Shown: positions 43,941 through 53,417 of the stretch, piece after piece
Layout: each line of letters starts with the position of its first letter
How positions within the stretch are numbered: position 1 is the stretch's first letter
NCBI GenBank assembly: GCA_900546065.1
Contig: URBK01000017.1
Coordinates: forward strand, 1 to 61,983
Direction of reading: 5' to 3'
From: an uncultured Alistipes sp.
GTDB lineage: Bacteria; Bacteroidota; Bacteroidia; Bacteroidales; Rikenellaceae
Length of the DNA stretch: 61,983 nucleotides
The notes under the pieces: generated by a model
Told to the model about the DNA's origin: nothing
The model's database searches: none
The model's input: only the letters and a program-made list of their open reading frames with translations
Made by a program: the position numbers and the translations under genes

Positions 43941-44495
43941 CTATTTGCCGAAGTAACGCTTGTAGAGGCCTTGGAAGCCGGCACCGTGGCGTGCCTCGTC
44001 CTTTGCCATCTCGTGTACCGTGTCGTGTACGGCATCGAGATTCTGCTCCTTGGCCATGCGGGCCAGACGCATCTTGTCCTCGCAAGCACCGCTCTCGGCG
44101 TTCATGCGCTTGTAGAGGTTGGTCTTGGTATCCCAAACGACCTCACCGATGAGCTCGGCGAACTTTGAGGCGTGCTCCGCCTCCTCGAAAGCGTAGCGCT
44201 TGAAGGCCTCGGCGATCTCGGGATAACCCTCACGATCTGCCTGACGGCTCATGGCAAGATACATACCTACCTCCGAGCACTCGCCCATGAAGTGGTCGTT
44301 CAAGCCCTTCCAGAGCTCCTCGCTCGAACCCTTGCCGTCGCCGAGCTTGTGCTCGGTAACGAACGTCAGGTCACCCTCCTGCTCTACAACCTCAACGAAC
44401 TTATCTTTGCTTGCCTTGCAAAGCGGGCACTGCTCGGGAGCCTCATCGCCCTCGTAGATGTATCCGCAAACCGTACAACGAAATTTCTTAGCCAT
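43941..44495 (-). CDS. Reverse rubrerythrin
   Basis: A 184-residue peroxide-reducing protein of anaerobes. The rubredoxin domain is at the N-terminus ([10 protein letters not shown], then CPLC; Cys7, 10, 23 and 26 ligate iron), the reverse of ordinary rubrerythrin. The di-iron four-helix domain follows, with [31 protein letters not shown] and [11 protein letters not shown] providing Glu and His ligands. It should reduce H2O2 with electrons from NADH through a partner reductase. Monocistronic, with its own -7 box and terminator. Confidence 0.95.
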   Translation of the reverse strand: MAKKFRCTVCGYIYEGDEAPEQCPLCKASKDKFVEVVEQEGDLTFVTEHKLGDGKGSSEELWKGLNDHFMGECSEVGMYLAMSRQADREGYPEIAEAFKRYAFEEAEHASKFAELIGEVVWDTKTNLYKRMNAESGACEDKMRLARMAKEQNLDAVHDTVHEMAKDEARHGAGFQGLYKRYFGK

Positions 44496-44542
44496 AATTT
44501 TAATTATTTAGTTTGTTTACTGTTAGTTTGTGCTTGTCGATA

Positions 44543-44550
44543 CAAAAGTA
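44543..44550 (-). promoter_or_regulatory. -7 box TACTTTTG for rubrerythrin
   Basis: Consensus on the minus strand, leader of about 42 nt. Confidence 0.65.
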
Positions 44551-44615
44551 CTATTTTTTCAATTCACACAACAAAAAACGGCCATCATATTTTTTTATTG
44601 TGCCATAAGCAAAAC

Positions 44616-45572
44616 TTATTTCGTTTCGGCCGACGATATGACTTCCTCTATATATGCGACATCGACGCAATCCTTTACCATAACCCGCTTTTCGGCATCG
44701 AGCAGATAGAGCGACGGGATGGCCCGCAGATCATACAGACGCTCCTTGGTAATGGCGCCGCCGTAGTCGTAGGCGTTGATCCACGCCGGTGGATAGTCGT
44801 CCAGATGTTCACGCCACAACGTCAGGTCCATGTCGGGATATATAACCAGCACCTTCAGCGTTCCCCGCTCGATTAGTTCGTTCAACATGGGCGAAGCCTC
44901 GATCTGCGAACGCACGTCACGGCACATGGGACACCCCGGATTGCTTATGAATAACAGCAGGTAGTCGGCCCGTATGTCATACATGCGCCCCGACCGATCA
45001 GAAGCGAGCGTATAGCGAAAATCGTTCGCCTTGCGGCCCACACGGTTCTGGCGCGCCATGTTGAGATCGTACTCGTACGGCATTCTCTCATATTCATCCA
45101 GAAGGCCGCTGCCGAGCGCCGTCTCCAGAACGGGTATATACAGCTCGTCATCACGCAGCGGCGAGTTGGGATCGTGCAGCACCGACTCCGTGAGCATCAA
45201 AAAATATTCGAGCATGGATTTCGATACCGATGCCTTGGTCATAAGGCGCGTCATCGACTCCGCTGCCAGCGAGTCGGGGACGAATTGCTGCGTATATGCG
45301 GCCAATGCCGTGATCATCTGCAGCGTATCGGCCTCCGAAATGAAGAGCGTGTCGGCAAAATCGAAATTATCCCAATAGTGCTCGTTGAGATACGCCGCCT
45401 GCTGTTCGGGATCCAACATCGACGGAGCCGGAGCCGGTTGAAATACGCGGTTCCTACTCTTGGCACCTGCATCTGCTTCACCGCCGTCGGCACCGCGCCC
45501 GGCGCCATGCCCGCCGCAGCCGTACAGGAATGCCGCGACGACAATGACCGCGGCCGTTACGAATCTTCTCAT
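44616..45572 (-). CDS. DUF5106/thioredoxin-fold lipoprotein
   Basis: A 318-residue exported protein. The signal peptide MRRFVTAAVIVVAAFLYGC has lipobox LYGC (Cys19). After a Gly/Ala-rich linker, residues about 45-165 match the helical DUF5106 region (AAYLNEHYWDNFDFAD, MITALAAYTQQFVPDS). The C-terminal thioredoxin-like domain has a CPMC motif (FISNPGCPMCRDV) and a conserved cis-Pro region (LRAIPSLYLLD). It probably handles disulphides or cytochrome maturation-type redox in the periplasm. ATG 45572 is chosen over ATG 45587 for a clean signal peptide. Confidence 0.82.
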   Translation of the reverse strand: MRRFVTAAVIVVAAFLYGCGGHGAGRGADGGEADAGAKSRNRVFQPAPAPSMLDPEQQAAYLNEHYWDNFDFADTLFISEADTLQMITALAAYTQQFVPDSLAAESMTRLMTKASVSKSMLEYFLMLTESVLHDPNSPLRDDELYIPVLETALGSGLLDEYERMPYEYDLNMARQNRVGRKANDFRYTLASDRSGRMYDIRADYLLLFISNPGCPMCRDVRSQIEASPMLNELIERGTLKVLVIYPDMDLTLWREHLDDYPPAWINAYDYGGAITKERLYDLRAIPSLYLLDAEKRVMVKDCVDVAYIEEVISSAETK

Positions 45573-45604
45573 AATCCGAATAATCAATAATCATCTTAAA
45601 AGAA

Positions 45605-45612
45605 CAAATATA
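45605..45612 (-). promoter_or_regulatory. -7 box TATATTTG for the DUF5106 gene
   Basis: Consensus on the minus strand, 32 nt upstream of ATG 45572. Confidence 0.65.
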
Positions 45613-45660
45613 CGACATATATTCGGAAATCCATTCCTTCATGGCCGCAATCTCGCCTAC

Positions 45661-45684
45661 AAACAATTCGACAAACAATTCGAC
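45661..45684. repeat. 12-bp tandem duplication in the DUF5106/antiporter gap
   Basis: AAACAATTCGAC occurs twice in direct succession. The 271-bp gap between the divergent genes otherwise holds the minus-strand -7 box; no plus-strand consensus box for the antiporter was found. Confidence 0.7.
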
Positions 45685-45843
45685 AAGCACCAGAGAGCAT
45701 GCAGGTTCGGTTCGCACTGCCGCCCGCGTCGCAAACGCTTCGACTCGTCACCGTCCGTTCGGGCCGTTCCGTGGTCTGCATGGCGGTTTGGTGCGGTTAT
45801 TGTTTTACCACAGCCAAAATACCATCACAAACAGTTATAAACC

Positions 45844-47421
45844 ATGAGTACAAAAACAAGCACAGGATTCAAACTCTCGGTCATGACGCTCGCCATAATG
45901 AACGTCACGGCCGTGGTAAGTCTGCGAGGGCTCCCCGCCGAGGCCGTATACGGGCTCTCGTCGGCCTTCTACTACCTCTTCGCAGCCGTCGTCTTCCTGA
46001 TCCCCACAGCGCTGGTGGCCGCCGAGCTGGCCGCCATGTTCTCCGACAAGCAGGGCGGCGTCTTCCGCTGGGTGGGCGAGGCTTTCGGCCCCAGAACAGG
46101 TTTTCTGGCCATATTCCTGCAGTGGATCGAATCGACAATATGGTATCCCACCGTGCTCACATTCGGCGCCGTGGCCATCGCCTTCATCGGCACCGACCAG
46201 CCGCACGACATGTCGCTCGCATCGAACAAGGTCTTCACGCTGGCCGTAGTGCTGGCAATATATTGGCTCGCGACATTCATCTCGCTCAAGGGTCTCGGCT
46301 GGGTCGGCAAGATCAGCAAATGGGGCGGTATGATCGGAACCATAATCCCCGCCGCGCTGCTCATAATCCTCGGCATCGTATATCTCGCCACTGGCGGACA
46401 CAACAATATGGACATGTCGCAGAGTTTCTGGCCCAACCTTACCAAACTCGACAATCTGGTACTTGCCAGCGGCATATTCCTCTTCTACGCCGGAATGGAG
46501 ATGATGGGCATACACGTCATGGAGGTCAACAATCCGGGCAAGAACTACCCCAAGGCCATCATCATGGGCTCGCTCATGACCGTAGCGATATTCGTTCTGG
46601 GCACCTTCTCGCTCGGACTTATCATTCCGGCAAAGGACATAAACCTTACACAATCGCTCCTCATCGGATTCGACAACTACTTCAAGTACCTGCACGCCTC
46701 GTGGGCTTCGCCCATCATAGCCATAGCCCTCATGGTAGGCGTATTGGCCGGAGTGCTCACGTGGGTAGCCGGCCCGTCGAAGGGTATCTACGCCGTAGGC
46801 AAGGCGGGATATCTGCCCCCATTCTTCCAGAAGAGCAACAACAACGGCGTACAGCGCAACATCCTGCTCGTACAGGGCGGTCTGGTCACGCTGCTCAGCC
46901 TGCTCTTCGTCGTGATGCCATCCGTACAGTCGTTCTATCAGATACTCTCGCAGCTCACCGTACTGCTGTATCTCATAATGTACATGTTGATGTTCGCCGC
47001 AGCCATCGCCCTGCGTTACAAGATGAAGGGTGCCGTACGCCCCTTCCGGCTCGGCCGCGGCAACGCCCTCATGTGGCTCATCGCGGGCGTCGGCTTCGCC
47101 GGCTCGCTGCTGGCCTTCTCGCTCAGCTTCATACCGCCCTCGCAGATCGCAACCGGAAGCCATACCGTATGGTACGGTGTACTTGTAGCCGGATGCGTCA
47201 TCATGGTGGCAATACCTCTTATAATATACGCCATGCGCAAGCCTTCATGGCGTGACGCCAATGCCGCAGCTGATTTTGCGCCCTTCCACTGGGAGCAGCC
47301 GTCAAAGCCTGCACAGCCGCAGAATCCGAATTCACAATCATCTGCTGCGCAGCCTTCGGCCCCGACTGCTGCGCCTTCGGCCGCACAGCGCAAACAGAAC
47401 AACAACACCGAAAAACGTTAG
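45844..47421 (+). CDS. gadC: APC-family amino acid antiporter, GadC-like glutamate/GABA type
   Basis: A 525-residue inner-membrane transporter with about twelve hydrophobic segments. The first segment shows VVSLRGLPAEAVYGLSSAFYYL, and the family loop GGVFRWVGEAFGPRTGF and substrate-site region FLFYAGMEMMGIHVMEVNNPGKNYPKA match GadC-like exchangers. A disordered Pro/Gln/Ser/Ala tail (about residues 480-525) may act as the pH-sensitive cytoplasmic plug known for GadC. The next gene, glutaminase, starts 3 bp later, indicating a glutamine-based acid-resistance unit. GABA export itself is not shown. Confidence 0.88.
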   Translation: MSTKTSTGFKLSVMTLAIMNVTAVVSLRGLPAEAVYGLSSAFYYLFAAVVFLIPTALVAAELAAMFSDKQGGVFRWVGEAFGPRTGFLAIFLQWIESTIWYPTVLTFGAVAIAFIGTDQPHDMSLASNKVFTLAVVLAIYWLATFISLKGLGWVGKISKWGGMIGTIIPAALLIILGIVYLATGGHNNMDMSQSFWPNLTKLDNLVLASGIFLFYAGMEMMGIHVMEVNNPGKNYPKAIIMGSLMTVAIFVLGTFSLGLIIPAKDINLTQSLLIGFDNYFKYLHASWASPIIAIALMVGVLAGVLTWVAGPSKGIYAVGKAGYLPPFFQKSNNNGVQRNILLVQGGLVTLLSLLFVVMPSVQSFYQILSQLTVLLYLIMYMLMFAAAIALRYKMKGAVRPFRLGRGNALMWLIAGVGFAGSLLAFSLSFIPPSQIATGSHTVWYGVLVAGCVIMVAIPLIIYAMRKPSWRDANAAADFAPFHWEQPSKPAQPQNPNSQSSAAQPSAPTAAPSAAQRKQNNNTEKR

Positions 47422-47424
47422 GTC

Positions 47425-48408
47425 ATGGTACATGAAATAGACAAGTCGGCCGTCGTTACGGCCGTAAACGAGGCATACACGCAATATGCCAAGACTACGG
47501 AGGGGCAGAACGCCTCCTACATACCCTATCTTAAGAATATTCCGCCCTCGCTCTTCGGCATATCGGTATGCATGGCCGACGGCGAGCGCATCGAGGTCGG
47601 AGATACGGGTTACCGCTTCGGTATAGAGTCGGTGTCGAAAGTGCCGACGGCGATCCTCGCCATGAAGCAGCACGGCACGCAAACAGTCATGAAAAAGATC
47701 GGAGCCGACGCCACGGGACTGCCCTTCAACTCGATCATAGCCATACTGCTCGAGAACGACCATCCCTCCACGCCACTCGTAAACGCAGGTGCCATCACCG
47801 CCTGCTCGATGATAGCGCCCACGGGCAACAGCGACGCCAAATGGCTGGCCATAAAGGGATTCGTCGAGTCGTTATGCGGTTCAGCCGTCGAGGTCATAGA
47901 CGAGCTATACCGTTCGGAGAGCGCCACCAACTTCAACAACCGCTCGATAGCATGGCTGCTGAAGAACTACGGACGCATATACGACGATCCCGACCTCTCG
48001 CTCGACATCTATACGCACCAATGCTCCATAGGTATCACGGCATCGCAACTCGCCGTCATGGCTGCAACCATCGCCGCCGACGGCCGCAACCCCGTCACGC
48101 ATGACGAGGTCTTCGCAGCGGAGATAGCCCCGCGCATCGTCTCGCTCATGTCTACCGTCGGCTTCTACGAGCGCACGGGTGACTGGATGTTCCAGACGGG
48201 TATACCCGCCAAGAGCGGTGTCGGCGGCGGAATAATGGGTGTCATACCGGGTGTGATGGGCATAGCGGCCTTCGCGCCGCCGCTCGATGCCGCCGGTAAT
48301 TCGGTAAAGGCCCAGAAGGCCGTGAGCTACATAGCAAAATGTCTCGGCCTCAACATATACTCTTCGCAACACGCCACGCTGCGGCAACCCGTTGCCGTGG
48401 AGGCGTAA
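47425..48408 (+). CDS. glsA: Glutaminase A
   Basis: A 327-residue serine-dependent glutaminase converting glutamine to glutamate and ammonia; released ammonia neutralises protons. The catalytic serine is in GIESVSKVPTAI (S-x-x-K, about Ser72). NPLVNAGAI-type sequence (here TPLVNAGAIT), NNRSIAWLLK and GIPAKSGVGGGIMG are all present, and the length is normal. It follows the antiporter gene by 3 bp, so both form one operon. The decarboxylase gene gadB, often part of this cluster in gut Bacteroides, is absent from the window. Confidence 0.96.
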   Translation: MVHEIDKSAVVTAVNEAYTQYAKTTEGQNASYIPYLKNIPPSLFGISVCMADGERIEVGDTGYRFGIESVSKVPTAILAMKQHGTQTVMKKIGADATGLPFNSIIAILLENDHPSTPLVNAGAITACSMIAPTGNSDAKWLAIKGFVESLCGSAVEVIDELYRSESATNFNNRSIAWLLKNYGRIYDDPDLSLDIYTHQCSIGITASQLAVMAATIAADGRNPVTHDEVFAAEIAPRIVSLMSTVGFYERTGDWMFQTGIPAKSGVGGGIMGVIPGVMGIAAFAPPLDAAGNSVKAQKAVSYIAKCLGLNIYSSQHATLRQPVAVEA

Positions 48409-48423
48409 AGCCTAAACCGACAT

Positions 48424-48473
48424 AAACCGAATACGGGCGACTGCAAAAACACGTCGTCCGTATTCGGTTTTAA
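48424..48473 (+). terminator. Terminator of the antiporter-glutaminase operon
   Basis: An 18-bp stem with a single G-T pair (48424-48441 with 48453-48470), ending in TTTT. Confidence 0.93.
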
Positions 48474-48506
48474 GCATATATATACCGTTACGGCAAACTT
48501 TTTTCG

Positions 48507-48514
48507 TACATTTG
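48507..48514 (+). promoter_or_regulatory. -7 box TACATTTG for the DUF4855 gene
   Basis: Consensus box, 44 nt before the ATG. Confidence 0.65.
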
Positions 48515-48558
48515 TAGATATAACTATATCCCCGCAAACAAACACTAACCCCTATCCC

Positions 48559-49617
48559 ATGAAAAGATCCCTACTTATCAGCGTTCTGGCGGCCACGGCC
48601 GTAACACTTCTATGCACGTCATGCGGCGGCTCAAAGGTCGGTCGCGCACCCGTCCGCGACCTTGTCCTTATATACGACGGCGGCGAACACCGCACAGTCA
48701 AATGGAATGCCGAGCAGTTTGCCGACTACGTCGCCACCGACGGCGAAACGCCCGAATGGCTCTTCGACGGCTTCCTCTTTCTCGAGATACACAGCGGTAC
48801 GGGACTAAGCTACGCCTCGGGATATACCCCCACCCCCGCACGCAAGCAGGATTGGATCACACTCATCGACAAATACCTCACCCCCGGACGCGACATTGCC
48901 GCCCTGAACGAGTGCGTAGGCACGATGCGCGAGCGTATCCCCGGGCCGTTCCACCGCCGCAAGATCGTACTGTCGCTGCCCGAGCCCATACCCGGACAGA
49001 CCGACTGGGGCGAGATTGACGGCCGCAGCCTTGATTTCAACGACGATGCCGACCGTACGGCCGCCTGCAAATGGTACATCGACCTGCTCATCGAGCGTTT
49101 CACCGCTGCCGGACTCGACAATCTCCAGCTGTGCGGGTTCTACTGGCTGGCGGAAGAGGCCACCAATACCCGTACGTTCGTAGCCGAAGTCTCGGACTAC
49201 ATACACGAGAAGGGACTCGATTTCTATTGGATCCCCTACTTCAAATCCGACGGTTACGACCAATGGCGCGAGCTGGGATTCGACAAGGCCTACTTGCAGC
49301 CCAACCACTTCTTCAACGACGCCATCCCCGACTCGCGTATCGACGAAACGTGTCGTCTGGCCACGCAGGCCGGCATGTCACTCGAGATGGAGTTCGACGA
49401 GAATGCGCTGCAACAAAACGGCCGCGGCAGCCGCATGAAGGCATATATCGACTCATACGAACGTAACGGCATCTTCGACAACAACGATCTGGCATACTAT
49501 CAGGGCAACAACGCCTTCTCGCTCCTGCGCCACGGCACGGCCGAGGACCGTGCCCTCTACGAACGCCTTGCCTCCATCATAGCCCGCCGGCAGAAGGAGT
49601 TCTATGGAAAGAGATAA
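48559..49617 (+). CDS. DUF4855 lipoprotein, glycosidase-like
   Basis: A 352-residue exported protein. The signal peptide ends in lipobox CTSC (about Cys22). The mature sequence has LVLIYDGG, LFDGFLFLEIHSGTG, KIVLSLPEPIPGQTDWGEIDG, LCGFYWLAEEA and YFKSDGYDQWRELGFDKAYLQPNHFF, which fit the DUF4855 family of TIM-barrel, glycoside-hydrolase-like proteins. Glu pairs (EP, AEEA) could be catalytic, but no substrate is known. Monocistronic between a promoter and a strong hairpin. Confidence 0.75.
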   Translation: MKRSLLISVLAATAVTLLCTSCGGSKVGRAPVRDLVLIYDGGEHRTVKWNAEQFADYVATDGETPEWLFDGFLFLEIHSGTGLSYASGYTPTPARKQDWITLIDKYLTPGRDIAALNECVGTMRERIPGPFHRRKIVLSLPEPIPGQTDWGEIDGRSLDFNDDADRTAACKWYIDLLIERFTAAGLDNLQLCGFYWLAEEATNTRTFVAEVSDYIHEKGLDFYWIPYFKSDGYDQWRELGFDKAYLQPNHFFNDAIPDSRIDETCRLATQAGMSLEMEFDENALQQNGRGSRMKAYIDSYERNGIFDNNDLAYYQGNNAFSLLRHGTAEDRALYERLASIIARRQKEFYGKR

Positions 49618-49643
49618 CACGACTTCTCCATAAGTAAAAGAGA

Positions 49644-49685
49644 TCGGGAGGGATATCTGATCACAAGATTGGATATCCCTCCCGA
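49644..49685. terminator. Bidirectional hairpin between DUF4855 and esterase genes
   Basis: A perfect 14-bp stem (49644-49657 with 49672-49685) with a 14-nt loop between convergent stops. Confidence 0.78.
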
Positions 49686-49711
49686 CGTTGTTGAAGCCCC
49701 TTAACGAGCCG

Positions 49712-50890
49712 CTACAATGCACGGCACTTGCCGTCACGGATCTCCAGCACGGCACTGAAGATATAATCGGGATCGACACGGCTGTCGACCGTCTCGGCAA
49801 TATGTTCGGCACGGCGCTTCACCTTACCGCAGAAGACCTCACGGCCTCCTATAACAACACGCACGGGTTTCGACAGATCGACAAAGCGGTCGTTAAGCCA
49901 TATACGCAATGTCGGGAAATCGTTGCGCGTCACGGTAAAGGTATTCCCTTCGCGATAGAGACGCACCTCGCGGCCTCCTACCGCCTCCTCGTCCGGCACC
50001 GAAAGGTAGTAGAACGACGGCCTCGGATTGCTCATCTCCTGACGCCATACGATATGGTCGGGATAGGGGTTGCGGCGGAAACGTGACATCCAGCTCACGG
50101 CCGCCGTATCGGCACGGTTCATCCAGTGCCCGCACTCGGGCAGGATATGCGTCTCGTGGACATATCCCTCGGGATCGGCCCGCTGCAGGTCATCCATCCA
50201 GCGGCCATATTCAGCGGCCAGCGTATTGCGGTTATAGGCACGGTCCTTACCTCCCATCCATATCATGTAACCTATATTGCGCAGGTTCACGGGCGACGAC
50301 TCTCCCGGGTGTCCCGCCATCATCGACGCCGCAGCCCAATGGTCCGCCAGACGCGGCGCCATGCGGTAGACTCCGTCGCCGCCGGCCGAGTAACCCATCA
50401 GATAGACCTTGTCGGGATCGACATCCTCCATTACAACCGCCATACGGATAATCATATCGAAGAGTGTATCGATATGCGGCCGCAGCCACATGTTCCAATC
50501 GTTCACCGCCGAACGTGGAACCATATAGACACCCTCGGAAGGCCTGTACAGACCTTTCTGGTTCTCCCACTGCTGGTCGTTCACCTCGGCCGGGACGTTG
50601 CCGCCGCCGTGCAGCGAGATGTAGAGGCTGCGTCCCGATGACGGTTTCTCCCCGTAGACCGCATACCAGAACGGCATCCGCAGATTGTTGAGCTCCAGCG
50701 TGCGGTTATTCCACATACGGCCGTACTCGGCCTTAAGCGCCGCCTTCTTACGGTTCCACAACTCCGCGGCAAGCGCCTCGGCCTGTTCGGCATTGAGCTT
50801 GCCGCGGCGGACACCGTCACCGCCAAGCGCCGCACAGGCAAAACCGAGTGCCAACACTCCCGTAAATGCAATGATAAAGATACGTCTCAT
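49712..50890 (-). CDS. Exported alpha/beta-hydrolase, PHB-depolymerase/esterase type
   Basis: A 392-residue protein with a signal peptide (MRRIFIIAFTGVLALGFACA). The hydrolase core has the oxyanion segment LYISLHGGGNVP, the nucleophile elbow GYSAGGDG, and the catalytic His in PECGHWM. A C-terminal beta domain (about 300-392: FYYLSVPDEEAVGG, then FPTLRIWLNDRFVDLSKP) may bind substrate. Likely a secreted carbohydrate or polymer esterase. It converges on the DUF4855 gene; joint action on one glycan is a guess. Confidence 0.8.
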   Translation of the reverse strand: MRRIFIIAFTGVLALGFACAALGGDGVRRGKLNAEQAEALAAELWNRKKAALKAEYGRMWNNRTLELNNLRMPFWYAVYGEKPSSGRSLYISLHGGGNVPAEVNDQQWENQKGLYRPSEGVYMVPRSAVNDWNMWLRPHIDTLFDMIIRMAVVMEDVDPDKVYLMGYSAGGDGVYRMAPRLADHWAAASMMAGHPGESSPVNLRNIGYMIWMGGKDRAYNRNTLAAEYGRWMDDLQRADPEGYVHETHILPECGHWMNRADTAAVSWMSRFRRNPYPDHIVWRQEMSNPRPSFYYLSVPDEEAVGGREVRLYREGNTFTVTRNDFPTLRIWLNDRFVDLSKPVRVVIGGREVFCGKVKRRAEHIAETVDSRVDPDYIFSAVLEIRDGKCRAL

Positions 50891-50924
50891 ATATCCCGAT
50901 ATTAAATGTTATGATTCAAATATC

Positions 50925-50961
50925 AAAAAACGGAGAAGGTTTGCGCAACCCCCTCCGTTTT
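50925..50961 (-). terminator. Terminator of the etf/acyl-CoA dehydrogenase operon
   Basis: Minus-strand AAAACGGAG (50961-50953) pairs with CTCCGTTTT (50935-50927), then further T residues. Confidence 0.88.
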
Positions 50962-50979
50962 CACTTGCGTGCGCCCCTA

Positions 50980-52704
50980 TCAGCAAGCCTCGTCCACCTC
51001 GTGGATCAGATCGACATCGCTGCCCTCAGAGTTGGTTATAACCGTAGAGGCGGCGGCAATATACGCCTCGGCCATCTTCAGGAAGAGCTTGGCATCCGAA
51101 CCGTACTCTTCGGCCTCGCCGGCCTCACGTGCCAACAGATAGGTCATGATTATGTGTCCCGCGCTCTCGACAAGACGACGCGCATGCAGATCCTTGTAAC
51201 CCGTATGCTCACGGTTGACCTCCTCAACACGTGCCACCATGCAGTCGAACGTCGCGCGCAACTCACGCAGCTTGGCCACCACGGGCTGCATGGCCTCGCA
51301 ATACTCGGCCTCCTCGTAGCGTGAGATCTGCTCGGCGAAGGTACCCTTCGTCACGGCATTGATCGCCGCCACAACCTGCAGCTGCGACGTACCCTCGTAT
51401 ATGTTCATGATACGGGCATCACGATAGAGACGCTCGCAGGCATAATCCTTCATGAAGCCCGAGCCGCCGTGTATCTGTATGGCGTCGTATGCCAACTGGT
51501 TGGCATATTCCGACGAGAAGAGCTTCACCAGCGGCGTGAAGCCGTCGGCCAGACGGTTGTAGAACTTCATCGTCTGACGCTCCTCCGGTTCGAGCGAGCG
51601 CTCCGACGAGATGTGCATATACTGCTTGTATATCTCGACAAAGCGCGCCGTCTCATACAACAGGGCACGTGCACCGTGCAGCTTGGCGCGCATGTTCGAC
51701 AACATCTCCGCAACGGCCGCAAACTTGATGATGGGCTTGCCGAACTGCATACGCTCGTGTGCATACTTCAGAGCCTCGCGGTATGCAGCCTCGCACAGAC
51801 CTACCGACTGTGCGCCGATACCCAGACGCGCGGCGTTCATCAGCGACATAACATACTTGATAAGGCCCATCTTGCGGTCGCCGACCAACTCCGCGGGAGC
51901 GTTCGTGAAGACCAGCTCGCACGTAGGTGATCCCTTGATACCCAGCTTGTTCTCGATACGGCGAACCTTCACGCCGCCGTTACGCTTGTCGTAGATGAGC
52001 ATCGACAGGCCGCGTGCATCGGTCGTACCGTCCTCCGTACGCGCCAGAACCAGCGAGATATCGCCGTCGCCGTTGGTAATGAAACGCTTCACGCCGTTGA
52101 GCAGCCACGTGCCCTTCTCCTCCGACCACGTAGCCTTCAACATCACGGCACCCAGATCCGAACCGGCATCAGGCTCCGTCAGCGCCATGGCGCACGTCGC
52201 ACCGGCCGATACCCACGGCAAATATTTCTGCTTCTGCTCCTCCGAGGCGAACTCGTTGATAGTCTCGGCGCAGTCCTGCAGACCCCAGATATTCTCGAAG
52301 CTGGCATCGGCACGCGCCACCATCTCGTTTGCCATGACGAAGCATACGAGCGGGAAGTTCAGACCGTCATACTTGCGCGGCAGCGTCAGTCCGCTCAAAC
52401 CTGCATCGACCACGGCCTTCATGTTCTCGACCGTACCCGAAGCATACTCCACGTGGTCGTTCACCACGCGCGGACCCTCATGGTCGACGCCCTCGGCGTT
52501 CGGTGCGATAACGTCGCCGCACACCTCGCCGGCGATCTCCATGACGCGGCGGTACGAGTCCATCGCATCCTCGAAATTCTGCGGAGCGTAGTCGTAGAGA
52601 TCCTTCTCGGCAAAGCCGCGCTCCTTCAGCTCCACGATCTTCTGCATCAGCGGATGCGAGAGCTGGAACTGCAAATCCTTGTTATCTAAAAAGAAATTAG
52701 CCAT
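50980..52704 (-). CDS. Acyl-CoA dehydrogenase
   Basis: A 574-residue FAD enzyme oxidising an acyl-CoA to the 2-enoyl form, or the reverse. It has MALTEPDAGSDLG, the FAD-binding RFITNGDGD region, GERKMGL-like DRKMGLIKY, HGGSGFMKDYACERLYRDARI and the catalytic Glu in IYEGTSQLQ. The C-terminal ~130 residues form an extra helical domain, as in the longer Bacteroidetes/Deltaproteobacteria enzymes. It ends the etfB-etfA operon, so its electrons pass to or from EtfAB. Chain-length preference is not visible. Confidence 0.93.
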   Translation of the reverse strand: MANFFLDNKDLQFQLSHPLMQKIVELKERGFAEKDLYDYAPQNFEDAMDSYRRVMEIAGEVCGDVIAPNAEGVDHEGPRVVNDHVEYASGTVENMKAVVDAGLSGLTLPRKYDGLNFPLVCFVMANEMVARADASFENIWGLQDCAETINEFASEEQKQKYLPWVSAGATCAMALTEPDAGSDLGAVMLKATWSEEKGTWLLNGVKRFITNGDGDISLVLARTEDGTTDARGLSMLIYDKRNGGVKVRRIENKLGIKGSPTCELVFTNAPAELVGDRKMGLIKYVMSLMNAARLGIGAQSVGLCEAAYREALKYAHERMQFGKPIIKFAAVAEMLSNMRAKLHGARALLYETARFVEIYKQYMHISSERSLEPEERQTMKFYNRLADGFTPLVKLFSSEYANQLAYDAIQIHGGSGFMKDYACERLYRDARIMNIYEGTSQLQVVAAINAVTKGTFAEQISRYEEAEYCEAMQPVVAKLRELRATFDCMVARVEEVNREHTGYKDLHARRLVESAGHIIMTYLLAREAGEAEEYGSDAKLFLKMAEAYIAAASTVITNSEGSDVDLIHEVDEAC

Positions 52705-52734
52705 AATTCTATATCGTTTTGTTGTTTGTTACGT

Positions 52735-53415
52735 TTACTGTTCCCGTGTCGGAGAGAATATTACACCCATCACATAGAAATGCGGCACATGACTCACAAT
52801 TTCGCTCGACAGGTCGGGTGCGATCTCCTGCTCGCCGCAGAAGCGGTAGACTCCGTATTTCTCGTCATACCACATCGACCCGAAGAACACCAGCGGTATG
52901 AACTCCCCGGGCATGACGCCCTCGACAGTCTCGAACGGACGCGATATGTAGTGGTAACGAGGCGCACCCTCGGCCGCTATGTTCCGGAGTTGCAGGCGCG
53001 GAAACATCTGCGCAACATCCTGCAACTCGACCATCCATGTCGCAATCGAATCCACCTTCGAGGGGTAACACCCCACAACCAGCTTCTCGGCACGCGACAC
53101 GACACCAGCCTCGTCGGCAAAGATATCGGAACGCTGCTCCTCGGGATAATCCGTCAGAAAGGCCTTGTTCTCGCCCAACACATAATCCGTCGAGTCGATC
53201 TGGCGGCCGTCGGCATACTCGCGCACGCGCAAGGTCACCGTATAACGGCCATCGTTCTTAAGAAAATCCCGTATATCGAAAGCGTAAGCCTCGAATCCCG
53301 CCGCCGAGAGCAGCGGACGATACTCCTCCAGCCCGCACTCCATGCTTGCCACATGCTGTGCCGCGGCAGGCAGGAGGCTCATCAGAGCCGCTACGAAAGA
53401 GAGTAAACGCAACAT
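52735..53415 (-). CDS. Exported protein of unknown function inside the etf operon
   Basis: A 226-residue protein with a signal peptide (MLRLLSFVAALMSLLPAAAQ). The mature part is mostly beta strand, with an early MECGLEEYRPLLSAAGFEAYAFDI, a central EKLVVGCYPSKVDSIA and a C-terminal PHFYVMGVIF. It resembles a small Bacteroidetes secreted family (possibly the DUF5041 type) but I am not certain. It sits 2 bp after etfA and 30 bp before the acyl-CoA dehydrogenase, although these encode cytoplasmic proteins. No catalytic motif was recognised. Confidence 0.7.
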   Translation of the reverse strand: MLRLLSFVAALMSLLPAAAQHVASMECGLEEYRPLLSAAGFEAYAFDIRDFLKNDGRYTVTLRVREYADGRQIDSTDYVLGENKAFLTDYPEEQRSDIFADEAGVVSRAEKLVVGCYPSKVDSIATWMVELQDVAQMFPRLQLRNIAAEGAPRYHYISRPFETVEGVMPGEFIPLVFFGSMWYDEKYGVYRFCGEQEIAPDLSSEIVSHVPHFYVMGVIFSPTREQ

Positions 53416-53417
53416 CG

